A DNA stretch of 64,000 nt from Breznakibacter xylanolyticus (GCF_003254275.1 NZ_QKZK01000001.1:106940-170939), one strand, 5' to 3'. Numbered from the stretch's first letter, positions 18,426-27,961 are shown. Program-made: numbers and translations. The notes: generated by a model not told the origin, from the letters alone.

Positions 18426-18887
18426 ATGCCAGTTAATAAACAATTGAAGCAGATTCGGATCATCTTTTATGCCATCCTGATTGGATTGTTGGTGTTTTGT
18501 GCCGGTTCGGTGGCATTGGTCACACAGCGAGGCGGCTTGATGTTGCTCAGCCCGGTGCAAATGCAGTACCTGCAAACAGTTATCATCATCCTTGCTTTCA
18601 CCGGAATTCCGGCAGCGCATTTGTTTCACAAACGCAAAACCGAGCATTTGCGGCCTGACATGATGCCCGAGATGAAGTTGTCACGTTATCGTGTCAGTTT
18701 TTTCATCAAGATGGCCACCTTTGAAGGCATCAGCCTGGTGAGTTTGCTTTGTTACCTGATGTCGGCCGGCAGTAATTTTTTAATCATCTTCGGGATTCTC
18801 ATGGTGACCATACTTGTCAACTATCCCGGTCGTGATCGCATTTGGACTGAATTAGGGCTGAATGATGACAACGTTGAGACTGAGTGA
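18426..18887 (+). CDS. Small four-helix membrane protein, function unknown
   Basis: I do not recognise a named family. The 153-residue product has four predicted membrane segments at residues ~11-32, ~46-63, ~93-112 and ~115-131, with a basic loop (HKRKTEHLRPDMMPEMKLSRYR) between the second and third, and an acidic C-terminal tail. It lies 66 bp after recR on the same strand. The clean four-helix pattern and proper ATG make it a real gene. Conserved hypothetical membrane proteins of this size often accompany recR in Bacteroidota; no function should be inferred. Confidence 0.75.
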   Translation: MPVNKQLKQIRIIFYAILIGLLVFCAGSVALVTQRGGLMLLSPVQMQYLQTVIIILAFTGIPAAHLFHKRKTEHLRPDMMPEMKLSRYRVSFFIKMATFEGISLVSLLCYLMSAGSNFLIIFGILMVTILVNYPGRDRIWTELGLNDDNVETE

Positions 18888-19066
18888 TGCCGTTTGATGA
18901 ATGATTGTATTGATTTTAGTTAGCGTTCACTGATGATCCAGCAATCTCTTGTTTGAACATCTTACATCATCTCATCTTTTGTCTTTTCGTTTTACGTCTT
19001 TTCATCTTCATTCAACAACATTAAATCCCTAAACATAACCGTTCAACCACCAGAAGAAATTATGAC

Positions 19067-19504
19067 ATGATCATAGCAGTTGATTTTGACGGAACCATCG
19101 TCGAGCACAAGTACCCGGCCATCGGGAAGGAACGAACTTTTGCGTTTGAGACATTAAAGGCGCTTCAAAAGCAGGGCCATTTATTGATTTTATGGACATT
19201 TCGCAGTGGCAAGGAACTGGATGCTGCCGTTGAGTATTGCCGGAGTCATGGCATTGAGTTTTATGCCATCAATCGGAATTATCCCGAAGAAGTGTACGAT
19301 CACACCATCAGCCGAAAGATTAATGCCGACGTGTATATTGATGATCGTAACGTGGGAGGGTTCCCCGGTTGGGGTGAAATATGGCATATGCTGAGCACCA
19401 ATGTGCCCGAAAAAGAACGGCTTGCATACGCCAGCCGTTATGACAAGGCTCGCAATAAAGGTCTTTGTGGACTATTGCGACGTTTGCTGTGTCCCGATCG
19501 TTAA
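19067..19504 (+). CDS. HAD-superfamily phosphatase, BT0820-like
   Basis: This 145-residue hydrolase shows the HAD nucleophile motif DFDGT at residues 6-10 (Asp6 and Asp8 as nucleophile and acid/base), a motif-II-like segment LILWTFRSG, and YIDDRN near residue 92 as the acidic motif. The short size without a large cap domain matches the small BT0820-type phosphatases of Bacteroides. The substrate is unknown. It has its own space: 179 bp upstream containing T/C-rich sequence and 163 bp downstream leading to secDF. Confidence 0.8.
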   Translation: MIIAVDFDGTIVEHKYPAIGKERTFAFETLKALQKQGHLLILWTFRSGKELDAAVEYCRSHGIEFYAINRNYPEEVYDHTISRKINADVYIDDRNVGGFPGWGEIWHMLSTNVPEKERLAYASRYDKARNKGLCGLLRRLLCPDR

Positions 19505-19606
19505 AGAAAATCAGTTTGTTGGTACTGTTTGATGCGAGTGTGATGATAATTGAAAAAGTGTTAAAACATCGGGGGTTGAATGGTAACGATATCTGAAAAA
19601 AATGAA

Positions 19607-19614
19607 TATATTTG
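19607..19614 (+). promoter_or_regulatory. Candidate -7 element for secDF
   Basis: TATATTTG followed by GCGC sits 53 bp before the secDF ATG. No exact TTTG is present at 19-21 bp upstream, so the -33 half is unsupported. Confidence 0.5.
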
Positions 19615-19667
19615 CGCGACTATAGAAAAAATAGAATAATAATCATACCAACAAAAACAGTAATCAA

Positions 19668-22625
19668 ATGCAGAACAAAGGAGCTATCAGACTATTTGCC
19701 ATTCTGCTGGCAGTAGTGAGTTTGTACCAGCTGCTGTTTACCGTTGCCACCAAGCGGGTCGAAAGCAAGGCTCTGGCCTATGCACAGGTGGCGGCAAGCG
19801 GTAATTCGGCCATGGTACCGGTGAAGGAAGCAGAATATCTCGATTCAGTGTCCGGTGAAACCGCGTTAAACCTTTTGGTTTTAAAATATACTTACAAGCA
19901 GTGTAAGGAAAAAGAGATCAACTTTGGTCTTGACCTCAAGGGGGGGATGAACCTGATTTTGGAAGTCAAAGTGTCGGACATTGTGAAGGCATTGGCGAAC
20001 TACAATCCGGATGCAACGTTTAACACTGCGTTGAGAAATGCTGAGATTCGTGAAAAGAATTCGACCAGTGACTTCTTGACCCTGTTTGGCGAAGAGTTTG
20101 AGAAAGCTGATCCCAATGCAAAATTGGCAGCCATCTTCACAACCCTCGACCTGAAGGAAAAAGTAAACCTGGGAATGAGCAATGCACAGGTATTGTCGGT
20201 GCTGAAGGAAGAAGCACAGAGTGCCATTGATAACTCGTTCAATATTCTCCGCACACGTATTGACCGTTTTGGGGTTACCCAGCCTAACATTCAAAAGCTT
20301 GAGAAAGCCGGTCGTGTGTTGGTTGAATTGCCCGGTATCAAAGAGCCCGAGCGTGTGCGCAAGCTGCTTCAGGGAACTGCCAGTTTGGAGTTTTGGGAGA
20401 CTTATGACAATACGGAAATCTATCAGTATCTGATGCAAGCCGACGCCTTTACGCGTGAGGTGGCTTCAGCCGCTGCTCCTAAAGATTCAACGGTTGCTGC
20501 CAAAGACTCTATATCTGCTGATTTCAGTGATTTTTTGGCTAAAGACAAAGCCGACTCAACAGCTCAAGCCGGTGTGAAGTCGCTTTATTCTTATTTGATG
20601 CCAAGCCAGCAAGGAGGCCCTGTTGTGGGGATGGCCATTGCACGTGATACATCTAAAGTGAATGCCATGTTGGCATTGGTGAATGGTAAAGATATGTTGC
20701 CTCGCGATTTGCGTTTGATGTGGACTGTGAAGCCCATTCAGCTCGATGCCAAGGCTAAAGCGAAGGCCGATGAATCGATCTTCCAGTTAGTGGCCATCAA
20801 GTCGGTTGCTTCTGATGGACGTCCTCCGCTCGAAGGTGACGTAATCACCAATGCGCGTGCCGAGAGTCGTCAGCAAGGTGGTTTTGAGGTGTCGATGGCC
20901 ATGAATGCATCGGGTGCCAAAACCTGGGCTCGTTTGACACGTGCCAACATTGGCAAAAGCATTGCCATTGTGTTGGATGGTTATGTGTACAGCTTCCCCA
21001 CCGTGAATGATGAAATCAGCGGTGGACGCAGCTCTATCACCGGCAACTTTACGGTAGATGAAGCACAGGATTTGGCCAACATTCTTAAGTCAGGTAAACT
21101 GCCTGCACCTGCCCGTATTGTTGAAGATACCGTTGTGGGACCTTCGTTGGGTAAGCAGGCTGTCAATTCAGGTTTGATGTCGTTCCTGGGCGCCTTTATT
21201 TTGGTGCTGCTTTATATGATTTTCTATTATCGTCGTGCCGGATTGGTGGCCAACGTGGCATTGATTGCCAACGTGTTTTTCCTTATTGGAGTATTAGCAT
21301 CATTTGGTGCAGTGCTTACGCTGCCCGGTTTGGCCGGTATCACCCTTACCTTGGGGATGGCGGTGGATGCGAACGTGATTATCTATGAGCGTATTCGCGA
21401 AGAGTTGCGTGCCGGAAAAGGTGTGCAGTTGGCCGTTGCCGATGGTTACAAAAATGCGTATTCGGCGATTCTCGATGGTAACGTGACTACTTTATTGACT
21501 GCGATTATCCTCTTTGTGTTTGGTACCGGACCTATTCAGGGTTTTGCCACCACTTTGATGATTGGTATTTTCACATCATTGTTTACAGCCATTTTTATCA
21601 GCCGCATCATCTTTGAGCGCATGTTGGATAAGAATCAGGAAATTTCCTTCTCTTCTAAAACAACCGCAAACGTATTGGTGAACGCCAATTTCGATTTCAT
21701 CGGCATGCGTAAAAAGCTTTATATGCTTTCCGGTGCTGTGATTTTGGTAGGTATCATTTCTATCGCTGTACAGGGCTTTAATTATGGGGTTGATTTCTCC
21801 GGTGGACGTAACTATGTGTTGCGTTTCAATGAGTCGGTGAATACGGTGGATCTTCAATCGAAACTGACAACTCAGTTTGATAACCAAAATGTGGAAGTGA
21901 AAGTGTTTGGTGCTGATAACCAGGTAAAAGTAACTACCAAATACCTGATTGATGCTGATGAAACCACCATGAATACCGACAGCATTATCTCTCATAAATT
22001 GTATGCCGGTTCACAGGATCTGCTTCATGGCGCATCATACAGCGACTTTAATACCAATGTGTTGCAAAGCTCTCAAAAGGTGGGTCCTTCCATTTCTTTT
22101 GACATTAAGTTACAGGCCTTGTGGGCGGTGTTGTTCTCGCTCATTGGCATCTTCCTTTATATCTTCATCCGATTTAAGGATTGGCGATTTGGTTTGGGCG
22201 GTTTGGTCTCGTTGGCGCACGATACATTGTTTGTGTTAGGAATCTTCTCGTTGCTGAAAAACCTGATGCCTTTCTCAATGGATTTGGATTCGGCCTTTAT
22301 CGCGGCCATTTTGACCGTGATTGGTTACTCTATCAACGATACCGTGATTGTATATGACCGTATTCGTGAGTATCGCGAAATTCATCCCAAGTGGGATCTG
22401 AAAGCTCTGTTTAATGGTGCCATTAACAGCACCCTTGGACGTACCATGAACACCTCATTGACGACTCTGTTTGTGTTGGTGGTGATTTTCATCTTTGGTG
22501 GTGAAAGCATTCGTGGTTTCGTATTTGCCCTCTTGATTGGTATCGCTGTGGGTACTTATTCGTCTATCTTTATCGCTGCACCAATTGTTTATGATGCCAT
22601 TATGGGTCGTAAAAACAAACAGTAA
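19668..22625 (+). CDS. secDF: Protein translocase SecD-SecF fusion
   Basis: The 985-residue membrane protein uses the proton gradient to pull preproteins out of the SecYEG channel. The SecD half (about residues 1-660) has an N-terminal membrane anchor, the GLDLKGGM motif near residue 86, a large periplasmic region and six-helix core with GMAVDANVIIYERIRE near 562. The SecF half starts near 690 with GVDFSGGR (about 706) and GYSINDTVIVYDRIREY (about 885). Fusion of SecD and SecF into one polypeptide is usual in Bacteroidota. A long insert rich in Ala/Asp/Lys (near residues 265-305) sits in the first periplasmic domain. A terminator follows, so it appears monocistronic. Confidence 0.97.
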   Translation: MQNKGAIRLFAILLAVVSLYQLLFTVATKRVESKALAYAQVAASGNSAMVPVKEAEYLDSVSGETALNLLVLKYTYKQCKEKEINFGLDLKGGMNLILEVKVSDIVKALANYNPDATFNTALRNAEIREKNSTSDFLTLFGEEFEKADPNAKLAAIFTTLDLKEKVNLGMSNAQVLSVLKEEAQSAIDNSFNILRTRIDRFGVTQPNIQKLEKAGRVLVELPGIKEPERVRKLLQGTASLEFWETYDNTEIYQYLMQADAFTREVASAAAPKDSTVAAKDSISADFSDFLAKDKADSTAQAGVKSLYSYLMPSQQGGPVVGMAIARDTSKVNAMLALVNGKDMLPRDLRLMWTVKPIQLDAKAKAKADESIFQLVAIKSVASDGRPPLEGDVITNARAESRQQGGFEVSMAMNASGAKTWARLTRANIGKSIAIVLDGYVYSFPTVNDEISGGRSSITGNFTVDEAQDLANILKSGKLPAPARIVEDTVVGPSLGKQAVNSGLMSFLGAFILVLLYMIFYYRRAGLVANVALIANVFFLIGVLASFGAVLTLPGLAGITLTLGMAVDANVIIYERIREELRAGKGVQLAVADGYKNAYSAILDGNVTTLLTAIILFVFGTGPIQGFATTLMIGIFTSLFTAIFISRIIFERMLDKNQEISFSSKTTANVLVNANFDFIGMRKKLYMLSGAVILVGIISIAVQGFNYGVDFSGGRNYVLRFNESVNTVDLQSKLTTQFDNQNVEVKVFGADNQVKVTTKYLIDADETTMNTDSIISHKLYAGSQDLLHGASYSDFNTNVLQSSQKVGPSISFDIKLQALWAVLFSLIGIFLYIFIRFKDWRFGLGGLVSLAHDTLFVLGIFSLLKNLMPFSMDLDSAFIAAILTVIGYSINDTVIVYDRIREYREIHPKWDLKALFNGAINSTLGRTMNTSLTTLFVLVVIFIFGGESIRGFVFALLIGIAVGTYSSIFIAAPIVYDAIMGRKNKQ

Positions 22626-22645
22626 GCAGATGTAGTCATCATATT

Positions 22646-22675
22646 AAAAAGGTCGGTGTTTGCCGGCCTTTTTTA
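22646..22675 (+). terminator. Intrinsic terminator after secDF
   Basis: A GGTCGG / CCGGCC stem with one wobble pair and a TGTTTG loop is followed by a T-rich tract, about 20 bp past the secDF stop. Confidence 0.8.
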
Positions 22676-22744
22676 TTTTAGCATCCTTCATGGGGGTTGG
22701 GGCGTTGACTTTTATTTTATCTTAGCCAAATCAATCCAGTTCGC

Positions 22745-23032
22745 ATGTTTTATTTGCTTTTTGGCATATCGGGTGGTGAGGTTATGGTGGTTCTGTTGTT
22801 GGTTCTGCTGTTGTTTGGCACCGACAAATTACCGGAGGCGCTTCGCATGTTGGGCAAGGCCATTGGTCGTGTCAATGCAGCCCGTGATGAATTGACCCGT
22901 CAGGTTCATCATTCGATGGATGATCCTCGCCATGCTTTCGAAGACGTTGAAGTCGAATTGCCTGATGAAGAAGCCCCGGGGGCCGTCCCTGAAGACGAGG
23001 ATGCGCCTGCACGTGTCAAAAGGGCAGATTAA
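22745..23032 (+). CDS. TatA/TatB-like twin-arginine translocase subunit
   Basis: The 95-residue protein has the TatA/B plan: one short N-terminal membrane helix ([16 protein letters not shown], residues ~10-25), the FG turn, an amphipathic helix ([20 protein letters not shown]) and an acidic, disordered tail rich in Asp/Glu/Pro. TatA-type proteins form the channel component for folded twin-arginine substrates. No tatC is present in the window. Which of the A, B or E types it is cannot be decided from sequence alone. The lolD-like gene begins 62 bp downstream and may be co-transcribed. Confidence 0.85.
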   Translation: MFYLLFGISGGEVMVVLLLVLLLFGTDKLPEALRMLGKAIGRVNAARDELTRQVHHSMDDPRHAFEDVEVELPDEEAPGAVPEDEDAPARVKRAD

Positions 23033-23094
23033 TTCATCGAATATTTGCGTGTATGTTTCACGAACCGGTGGTGAATCGGTTGAGTTATGTATTT

Positions 23095-23751
23095 ATGGTA
23101 AATGGAATAAATATCACCCGCAGTTTTGGAGATTTGCAAGTGCTCAAAGGCATTAATATTGATATTCACGCCGGTGAAATATTAAGTATTGTGGGTGCCA
23201 GTGGTGCCGGAAAGACCACTTTGTTGCAAATATTGGGAACGCTCGATAAACCCACGGGCGGTTCTATCTGTATCAATGGAATTGATTTAAGTACCCTGAA
23301 TGACCGGCAACTGGCGCAATTTCGCAACAAGCATATTGGTTTTGTGTTTCAGTTTCACCAGTTGTTGCCCGAGTTTACTGCCCTTGAAAATGTAATGATG
23401 CCTGCGTTGATTGCCGGCACATCGCGCACGTCGGCCATGGCACGATCGAACGAGTTGTTGGGTTTTTTAGGCCTGAGCCACCGCACGCATCACAAGCCCT
23501 CGCAGCTCAGTGGTGGTGAAAAACAACGTGTGGCCGTAGCGCGTGCTTTGATTAACGATCCTGCGGTGGTGTTTGCCGATGAACCATCGGGCAATCTCGA
23601 TTCTCACAATCAGGAGGAGTTGCAGGTATTGTTTCGTCGCTTGCGGGAGGATTTTCATCAAACCTTTGTCATCGTGACGCACGATGCGCATCTGGCCACG
23701 CTTTCGGATCGGGTGGTGCACATGCGCGACGGGTTAATTGTGGAGGGATGA
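23095..23751 (+). CDS. lolD: LolD-like ABC transporter ATP-binding protein
   Basis: This 218-residue ATPase belongs to the MacB/LolD group. Visible motifs are Walker [10 protein letters not shown] (residues ~34-42), Q-loop [17 protein letters not shown] (typical of LolD), signature LSGGEKQR (~138), Walker [13 protein letters not shown] and the H-loop VTHD. LolD powers release of lipoproteins from the inner membrane in the LolCDE complex. The ATG at 23095 is chosen because homology begins at [11 protein letters not shown]; an ATG at 23053 would add 14 unrelated residues. No LolC/E-type permease is adjacent. Its stop overlaps the start of the next gene by 4 bp (ATGA). Confidence 0.85.
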   Translation: MVNGINITRSFGDLQVLKGINIDIHAGEILSIVGASGAGKTTLLQILGTLDKPTGGSICINGIDLSTLNDRQLAQFRNKHIGFVFQFHQLLPEFTALENVMMPALIAGTSRTSAMARSNELLGFLGLSHRTHHKPSQLSGGEKQRVAVARALINDPAVVFADEPSGNLDSHNQEELQVLFRRLREDFHQTFVIVTHDAHLATLSDRVVHMRDGLIVEG

Positions 23752-24506
23752 TTCCGGACGGAGACTTGTACGATTTTTTAGAACATAAAGCGGCGCAGTA
23801 TCAGGTGTCGGCTTTTGTGGATGCCGACCCCATTTCGATCCCGCATCGTTATACGAATCGTGAGGATCGGGAAGTGGCTGGTTTTTTTGCTGCCACGTTG
23901 GCCTGGGGCAACCGTGCTGCCATTCTGAAATCGCTCGGTGCCTTGATGCTGTTGATGGACGATGCCCCATACGATTATGTGATGAATGGCAGCCATGCTG
24001 ATGATGCACGGTTGCATCGCTTTGTTTACCGAACGTTTAATGGGGTGGATGCATTGTGTTTCGTGAAGTGTCTTGGTGATGTGCTCACGCGTTTCGGAAC
24101 GCTTGAAAAAGCTTTTGCAGATGATGCCAATGGCGATGTGCATAAGGCTTTGGGTCTCTTTCGGCAACGGTTCTTTGCAGGGCATGTGCCAGGGCGTAGT
24201 GCCAAGCATTTGGCTGATGTGCGTGCCGGTTCGTCGGGCAAACGTTTGAATATGTTTTTGAGGTGGATGGTTCGTCCCGGGCCGGTCGATTTTGGAATTT
24301 GGAATTCATTTGAGTCTTCGTCGCTCTATTTGCCCCTGGATGTGCACACGGGCAATGTGTCCCGCCGTTTAGGACTGCTCATGCGCAAACAAAACGATTG
24401 GAAAGCAGTTGACGAAGTTACTCAACGGTTGCGCACTTTTGATGCCGCCGATCCTGTGAAATATGATTTTGCCCTGTTTGGATTGGGCGTATATGAGAAA
24501 TTCTGA
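23748..24506 (+). CDS. TIGR02757 (DUF2400) family protein
   Basis: The 252-residue sequence matches what I know of the TIGR02757 family, a Bacteroidota/Chlorobi-rich group of unknown function. Recognisable parts are [24 protein letters not shown] near residues 34-57, [20 protein letters not shown] in the middle and [17 protein letters not shown] toward the end. The helical, basic and DVHT-containing C-terminal part is reminiscent of helix-hairpin-helix DNA glycosylases, but this is only a resemblance. It overlaps the lolD-like stop by 4 bp and shares one base with the trmN6-like start, so these three genes are probably translationally coupled. Confidence 0.85.
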   Translation: MIPDGDLYDFLEHKAAQYQVSAFVDADPISIPHRYTNREDREVAGFFAATLAWGNRAAILKSLGALMLLMDDAPYDYVMNGSHADDARLHRFVYRTFNGVDALCFVKCLGDVLTRFGTLEKAFADDANGDVHKALGLFRQRFFAGHVPGRSAKHLADVRAGSSGKRLNMFLRWMVRPGPVDFGIWNSFESSSLYLPLDVHTGNVSRRLGLLMRKQNDWKAVDEVTQRLRTFDAADPVKYDFALFGLGVYEKF

Positions 24507-25222
24507 TGGCAAACAGCTGGTTTCAGTTTAAACAATTTACGGTTCACCACCATTTGTCGGCCATGAAGGTTGGTACCGATGGGGTGTTGTTGGGTGCCTG
24601 GGCCGATGCAGCTACAGCCACTCGCCTGCTTGATGTGGGTACCGGGTCGGGGTTGCTGGCTTTGATGATGGCTCAGCGTTTTCCTCATGTGGCCATAACG
24701 GCCATTGATCTGGTGGATTCGGCCGTGGCACAGGCGTGTGAAAACGTCCTGCTCTCGCCCTGGGGTGAACGCATTGATGTGATTCAGGTTTCCTTGCAGG
24801 CATATGCTCAAGAGCCCGCGCATCGGTTCGAGACCATCGTGTGCAACCCGCCTTACTTTACCAATTCCCTCACCGCGCCTGATGCACATCGCACAGCGGC
24901 ACGGCACAACCATACGCTGCCTTTTCATGAGCTGGCGCATGGTGTGGAAAGGTTGTTGACCTCCGATGGTAACTTCTGCGTGGTGTTGCCCGCCGATCAG
25001 TACGACATTATTTGCACAGCCATGAAAGAGGTGGGCATGATTCCCCATCGTCTGCTGCGGGTGTATCCGTTACCGCATAAGCCTGCTAAACGAGTGCTTA
25101 TTGAATTTCGTCGCGGAGCAAGTCACTGTCAGGAGGATGCGTTGGTCATTGAGTCCGGTGAGCGACATGTTTATACGGATGCTTATCGGGCGTTGACGTG
25201 CGATTTTTACCTCAAGTTCTGA
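24506..25222 (+). CDS. trmN6: tRNA1(Val) A37 N6-methyltransferase (TrmN6/YfiC-like)
   Basis: A 238-residue SAM-dependent methyltransferase. The SAM-binding motif I LLDVGTGSGLLALMMAQ is near residues 43-59, and the N6-adenine methylase motif NPPY lies at residues 114-117. The start region FTVHHHLSAMKVGTDGVLLG is typical of YfiC. The known enzyme methylates A37 of tRNA1-Val in E. coli. The ATG shares one base with the preceding stop. A small inverted repeat (25219-25234, CTGACA-CATA-TGTCAG) spans the stop codon and may help end the transcript, but no T-run follows. Confidence 0.88.
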   Translation: MANSWFQFKQFTVHHHLSAMKVGTDGVLLGAWADAATATRLLDVGTGSGLLALMMAQRFPHVAITAIDLVDSAVAQACENVLLSPWGERIDVIQVSLQAYAQEPAHRFETIVCNPPYFTNSLTAPDAHRTAARHNHTLPFHELAHGVERLLTSDGNFCVVLPADQYDIICTAMKEVGMIPHRLLRVYPLPHKPAKRVLIEFRRGASHCQEDALVIESGERHVYTDAYRALTCDFYLKF

Positions 25223-25372
25223 CACATATGTCAGTGTCATTTTAAATAAGAGAATTGAAATAGATACATGAACAATAACAGACAAGTCGCCTACATAAAG
25301 GTTTGGCCGCATAACCCCAAAGGGGCATAATTCAAAAATCTAATTTTCATAGCATCATAATACAAAAAACTT

Positions 25373-26080
25373 ATGCATCTCGATATTTTTCCATCAGCCA
25401 ATCATATTGAAGCCAATAAATTAGATGGTGCCACGGCCGTCGTCATCGACGTGTTGCGAGCCACGAGTGTGATGGTGACAGCCTTTGCCAATGGCTTGGG
25501 CGAACTCATCACCGTGACCTCGCCCGAACAAGCTTTTGCAATGCGAGAGCAACGTCCCGAAGTCTTGTTGGGTGGGGAGAAGGATGCCATTTGCGTACCG
25601 GGTTTCGATTTGGATAATTCGCCCTTTAATTACACTCGTGAACGGATACAGGGACGAACGCTGGTGATGAGTACCTCCAATGGCACCCGAGCCATTCACG
25701 GGGCTTTACCTGCCAGTCGCCTGCTCATTGGTGCGTTTCTTAATGGCGATGCTGTATGCAAAGCCATCAGTGACGATGCCCGGGTGGTGTTGGTTTGCAG
25801 TGGTTCGCAAAACGCGTTTACCCTCGAGGACGCTTTATGTGCCGGTTTTTTGGCTCATCGTCTTGAACAGTTGGGTGTTGAACTGCAAATGACCGATTTT
25901 GCCCTCTCGATGAAGGTGCTTTACGAATTGTCGATGCATCACCTCAGTGCTGTGGCCTCACAAGGAAATCATTATCAGTTGTTGTTGAAGAAAGGTTTTC
26001 CGCGCGATCTTAATTATTGTTTCACACCCGATCTGTTTCAGGTGGTGCCCCGGATGCAAGATGGGGTGATCGTGTGTTGA
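25373..26080 (+). CDS. comB: 2-phosphosulfolactate phosphatase-like protein ComB
   Basis: The 235-residue sequence follows the ComB family: VVIDVLRATSVMVTAF near residue 24, LLGGEKDA, GFDLDNSPFNY, and STSNGTRAI. In methanogens ComB removes phosphate from 2-phosphosulfolactate in coenzyme M synthesis. In bacteria without that pathway the physiological substrate is uncertain, and sulfolactate metabolism is only one idea. It has a 150-bp upstream gap and ends in a strong bidirectional terminator, so it is probably a single-gene unit. No ComA, ComC or ComDE partner lies nearby. Confidence 0.88.
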   Translation: MHLDIFPSANHIEANKLDGATAVVIDVLRATSVMVTAFANGLGELITVTSPEQAFAMREQRPEVLLGGEKDAICVPGFDLDNSPFNYTRERIQGRTLVMSTSNGTRAIHGALPASRLLIGAFLNGDAVCKAISDDARVVLVCSGSQNAFTLEDALCAGFLAHRLEQLGVELQMTDFALSMKVLYELSMHHLSAVASQGNHYQLLLKKGFPRDLNYCFTPDLFQVVPRMQDGVIVC

Positions 26081-26096
26081 TGACGTAATGTTATAG

Positions 26097-26127
26097 AGAA
26101 AAAGCCGGGCGTTTGCCCGGCTTTTTT
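26097..26127. terminator. Bidirectional terminator between comB and the small membrane gene
   Basis: A GC-rich stem (AAGCCGGGC / GCCCGGCTT with a GTTT loop) has an A-run on the left and a T-run on the right. It can therefore stop comB on the plus strand and the 58-residue gene on the minus strand. Confidence 0.88.
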
Positions 26128-26147
26128 CATTTTTTAAAACCATTACA

Positions 26148-26324
26148 TTAACCGTTGTTGTAGTGCTTGTTGGTATAAATCAACGACACTAAGCCAGAAA
26201 TCATCAACAGAAAGGCCAATACCAGCAGGAAGTTACTAATCGTATCCTTATAATCATACATACCCAGCGCCAAAACGCCAACCAGGATGATTAAAATACC
26301 TAAATTCATGATAAATGTTCTCAT
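26148..26324 (-). CDS. 58-residue two-helix membrane protein
   Basis: A short open frame of 58 codons (MRTFIMNLGILIILVGVLAL at its start) encodes two hydrophobic helices at residues ~5-22 and ~32-50, joined by a charged MYDYKDTISN turn, and ends KHYNNG. The ATG at 26324 gives a clean frame to a TAA at 26148-26150, just before the bidirectional terminator. It sits 104 bp beyond the flotillin stop on the same strand. Similar tiny two-helix proteins are common in Bacteroidota but have no assigned function. The hairpin position and strong hydrophobic pattern support a real gene. Confidence 0.7.
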   Translation of the reverse strand: MRTFIMNLGILIILVGVLALGMYDYKDTISNFLLVLAFLLMISGLVSLIYTNKHYNNG

Positions 26325-26428
26325 GGCTAAAGGTTTTAGTTTGACCTAAATTTACTATAACCCGGTGCCCGTGTCAATATTAAATTGCTGTATTGCTGAT
26401 AAAAGGCAGTTAATGAGTGTTTTATTTA

Positions 26429-27961
26429 TTATTTATCGTCCTTGTCAGGAGGGGTGATTTGCTTATCTCCTTTGTTTTCGGGAGCGCCTTTCAGGTAAGT
26501 GGGCAGGTTGAGCCCGGCCATGTTGAACAGGTCGTTGAGCGGGGGAACCGTTTTCATCATGCCCGACACAAAGTTGGCTGTTGATGATTGACCGTTTTCA
26601 TGGGTGCCATTGCCCGAATCCCAAACGGTAATTTTATCAATTTTGATGTTTTTAACGGCCTCCACCTGCGTACGAACCAGTTCCGGCAGTTTTTCGATGA
26701 GCAACAATTGGAAGGCTTTGGTAGGATCGCCACCGGCTGCCTGTACCACTTGTTTGTAACCTTCGGCCTGTTTGGTAAGGATTTCGTAAAGACCCTTGGC
26801 TTCAGCTTCCATTTTGGCAAAGATGGCATCGGCTTCCCCTTTGGCGTTTTCGCGGATGCGTTCGGCCTCAGCTTGTGCTTCGATGATGGCGCGTTGCTTA
26901 TCGATTTCTGCGGGAATCACCACGTTGGCGATTTGTGTAGAGCGCTCACGTTCAGAGCGGGCCAATTCGGCCTTTTGTTCGGCCACGTACGATTCTTCCA
27001 AGGCTTTGGCTTGTTGTACCTTTTCGGCCGTGATGGCGATACGCAGGGCTTCGGCTTCTTTTTCGCGTCGGGCAGCCTCTGAGTTGGCAATGTCAATTTT
27101 CGCGATGTTTTCGCCGGTTACCGCTTGTGCGTTGGCTTCGGATGTTTTGATACGGGTGTCTTTGCTGGCTTCGGCTTTCCCGATGGCTTCATCTTTGGCG
27201 GCTTCAGCAATGCTCACTTCCCGGTTTTTCTGGGTGATGGCAATCTTAACGTCGCGGTCTTTTTGCGTTTCGGCAATTTGAACATCTTTTTCACGATCGG
27301 CGAGAGCTTTTCCTGTTTCCCCGATTTTCTCTTGTTCGGCCACGCTGATTTTGGCCTCGTTGATGGCCTTGGCGGCGGCTTCTTTACCCAATGCTTCGAT
27401 GTAGCCCGACTCGTCTTTGATGTCGGTGACGTTCACGTTGATGAGCTTGAGACCAATTTTTTTGAGTTCGGTGTCAACGTTTTTCGAGATGTTGTCCAGG
27501 AATTTGTCGCGATCCGAGTTAATTTCTTCAATGGTCATGGTGGCAATCACCAAACGCAGCTGACCGAAGAGGATGTCCTTTGAGAGTTCTTGTATTTGTT
27601 CGGGCGACAGTCCCAGCAGACGTTCGGCAGCGTTGTTCATGCTGTCGTGTTCGGTGCTGATGGCGATGGTGAACCGGCAAGGTACGTCCACGCGGATGTT
27701 CTGACGGCTGAGGGCGTTGGTGAGGTTGGCTTCGATTGAAATCGGTTTCAAATCCAGGTAAGCGAAGTCCTGAATCACCGGCCAGATGAAGGCACCCCCG
27801 CCATGAATACATTTGGCTGATGAGCCTCCGGTTTTCCCGTAAACGACCAGGATTTTGTCAGACGGGCATCGCTTGTAGCGCGATACAAGTGCCGAGATGG
27901 TGATGAACACCATCACCACGGCTGCAATAATCAAGAAAATAGGTGAAGCAACTAAATCCAT
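26429..27961 (-). CDS. Flotillin-like SPFH-domain membrane scaffold
   Basis: The 510-residue product has an N-terminal membrane segment (PIFLIIAAVVMVFITISALV), an SPFH/band-7 domain (residues ~30-220), a long Ala/Glu/Lys-rich coiled coil (~220-400) and a flotillin-type C-terminus. Flotillins form oligomeric scaffolds in ordered membrane domains. The start is placed at the ATG 27961, where MDLVASPIF begins, because the upstream 12 residues add nothing recognisable. The gene directly upstream on the same strand encodes a membrane protein with an NfeD-like end, the classical partner of flotillins (the yuaFG/floT arrangement), 77 bp away. Together they are best read as a flotillin operon. Confidence 0.92.
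   Translation of the reverse strand: MDLVASPIFLIIAAVVMVFITISALVSRYKRCPSDKILVVYGKTGGSSAKCIHGGGAFIWPVIQDFAYLDLKPISIEANLTNALSRQNIRVDVPCRFTIAISTEHDSMNNAAERLLGLSPEQIQELSKDILFGQLRLVIATMTIEEINSDRDKFLDNISKNVDTELKKIGLKLINVNVTDIKDESGYIEALGKEAAAKAINEAKISVAEQEKIGETGKALADREKDVQIAETQKDRDVKIAITQKNREVSIAEAAKDEAIGKAEASKDTRIKTSEANAQAVTGENIAKIDIANSEAARREKEAEALRIAITAEKVQQAKALEESYVAEQKAELARSERERSTQIANVVIPAEIDKQRAIIEAQAEAERIRENAKGEADAIFAKMEAEAKGLYEILTKQAEGYKQVVQAAGGDPTKAFQLLLIEKLPELVRTQVEAVKNIKIDKITVWDSGNGTHENGQSSTANFVSGMMKTVPPLNDLFNMAGLNLPTYLKGAPENKGDKQITPPDKDDK

Noticed and set aside
18955-19020. T/C-rich TCATC stretch before the HAD phosphatase, similar to 31990-32040
   Set aside because: The two regions share words such as ACGTCTT but are low in complexity and not alignable throughout, so a repeat family was not claimed.
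25315-25325. CCCCAAAGGGG hairpin upstream of comB as an operator
   Set aside because: Too short and common in intergenic DNA of such genomes; no regulator or second site is visible.
26588-27583. Overlapping plus-strand frames opposite the flotillin gene
   Set aside because: Phe/Gly-rich products come from the Ala/Glu/Lys-rich coiled coil on the real strand.
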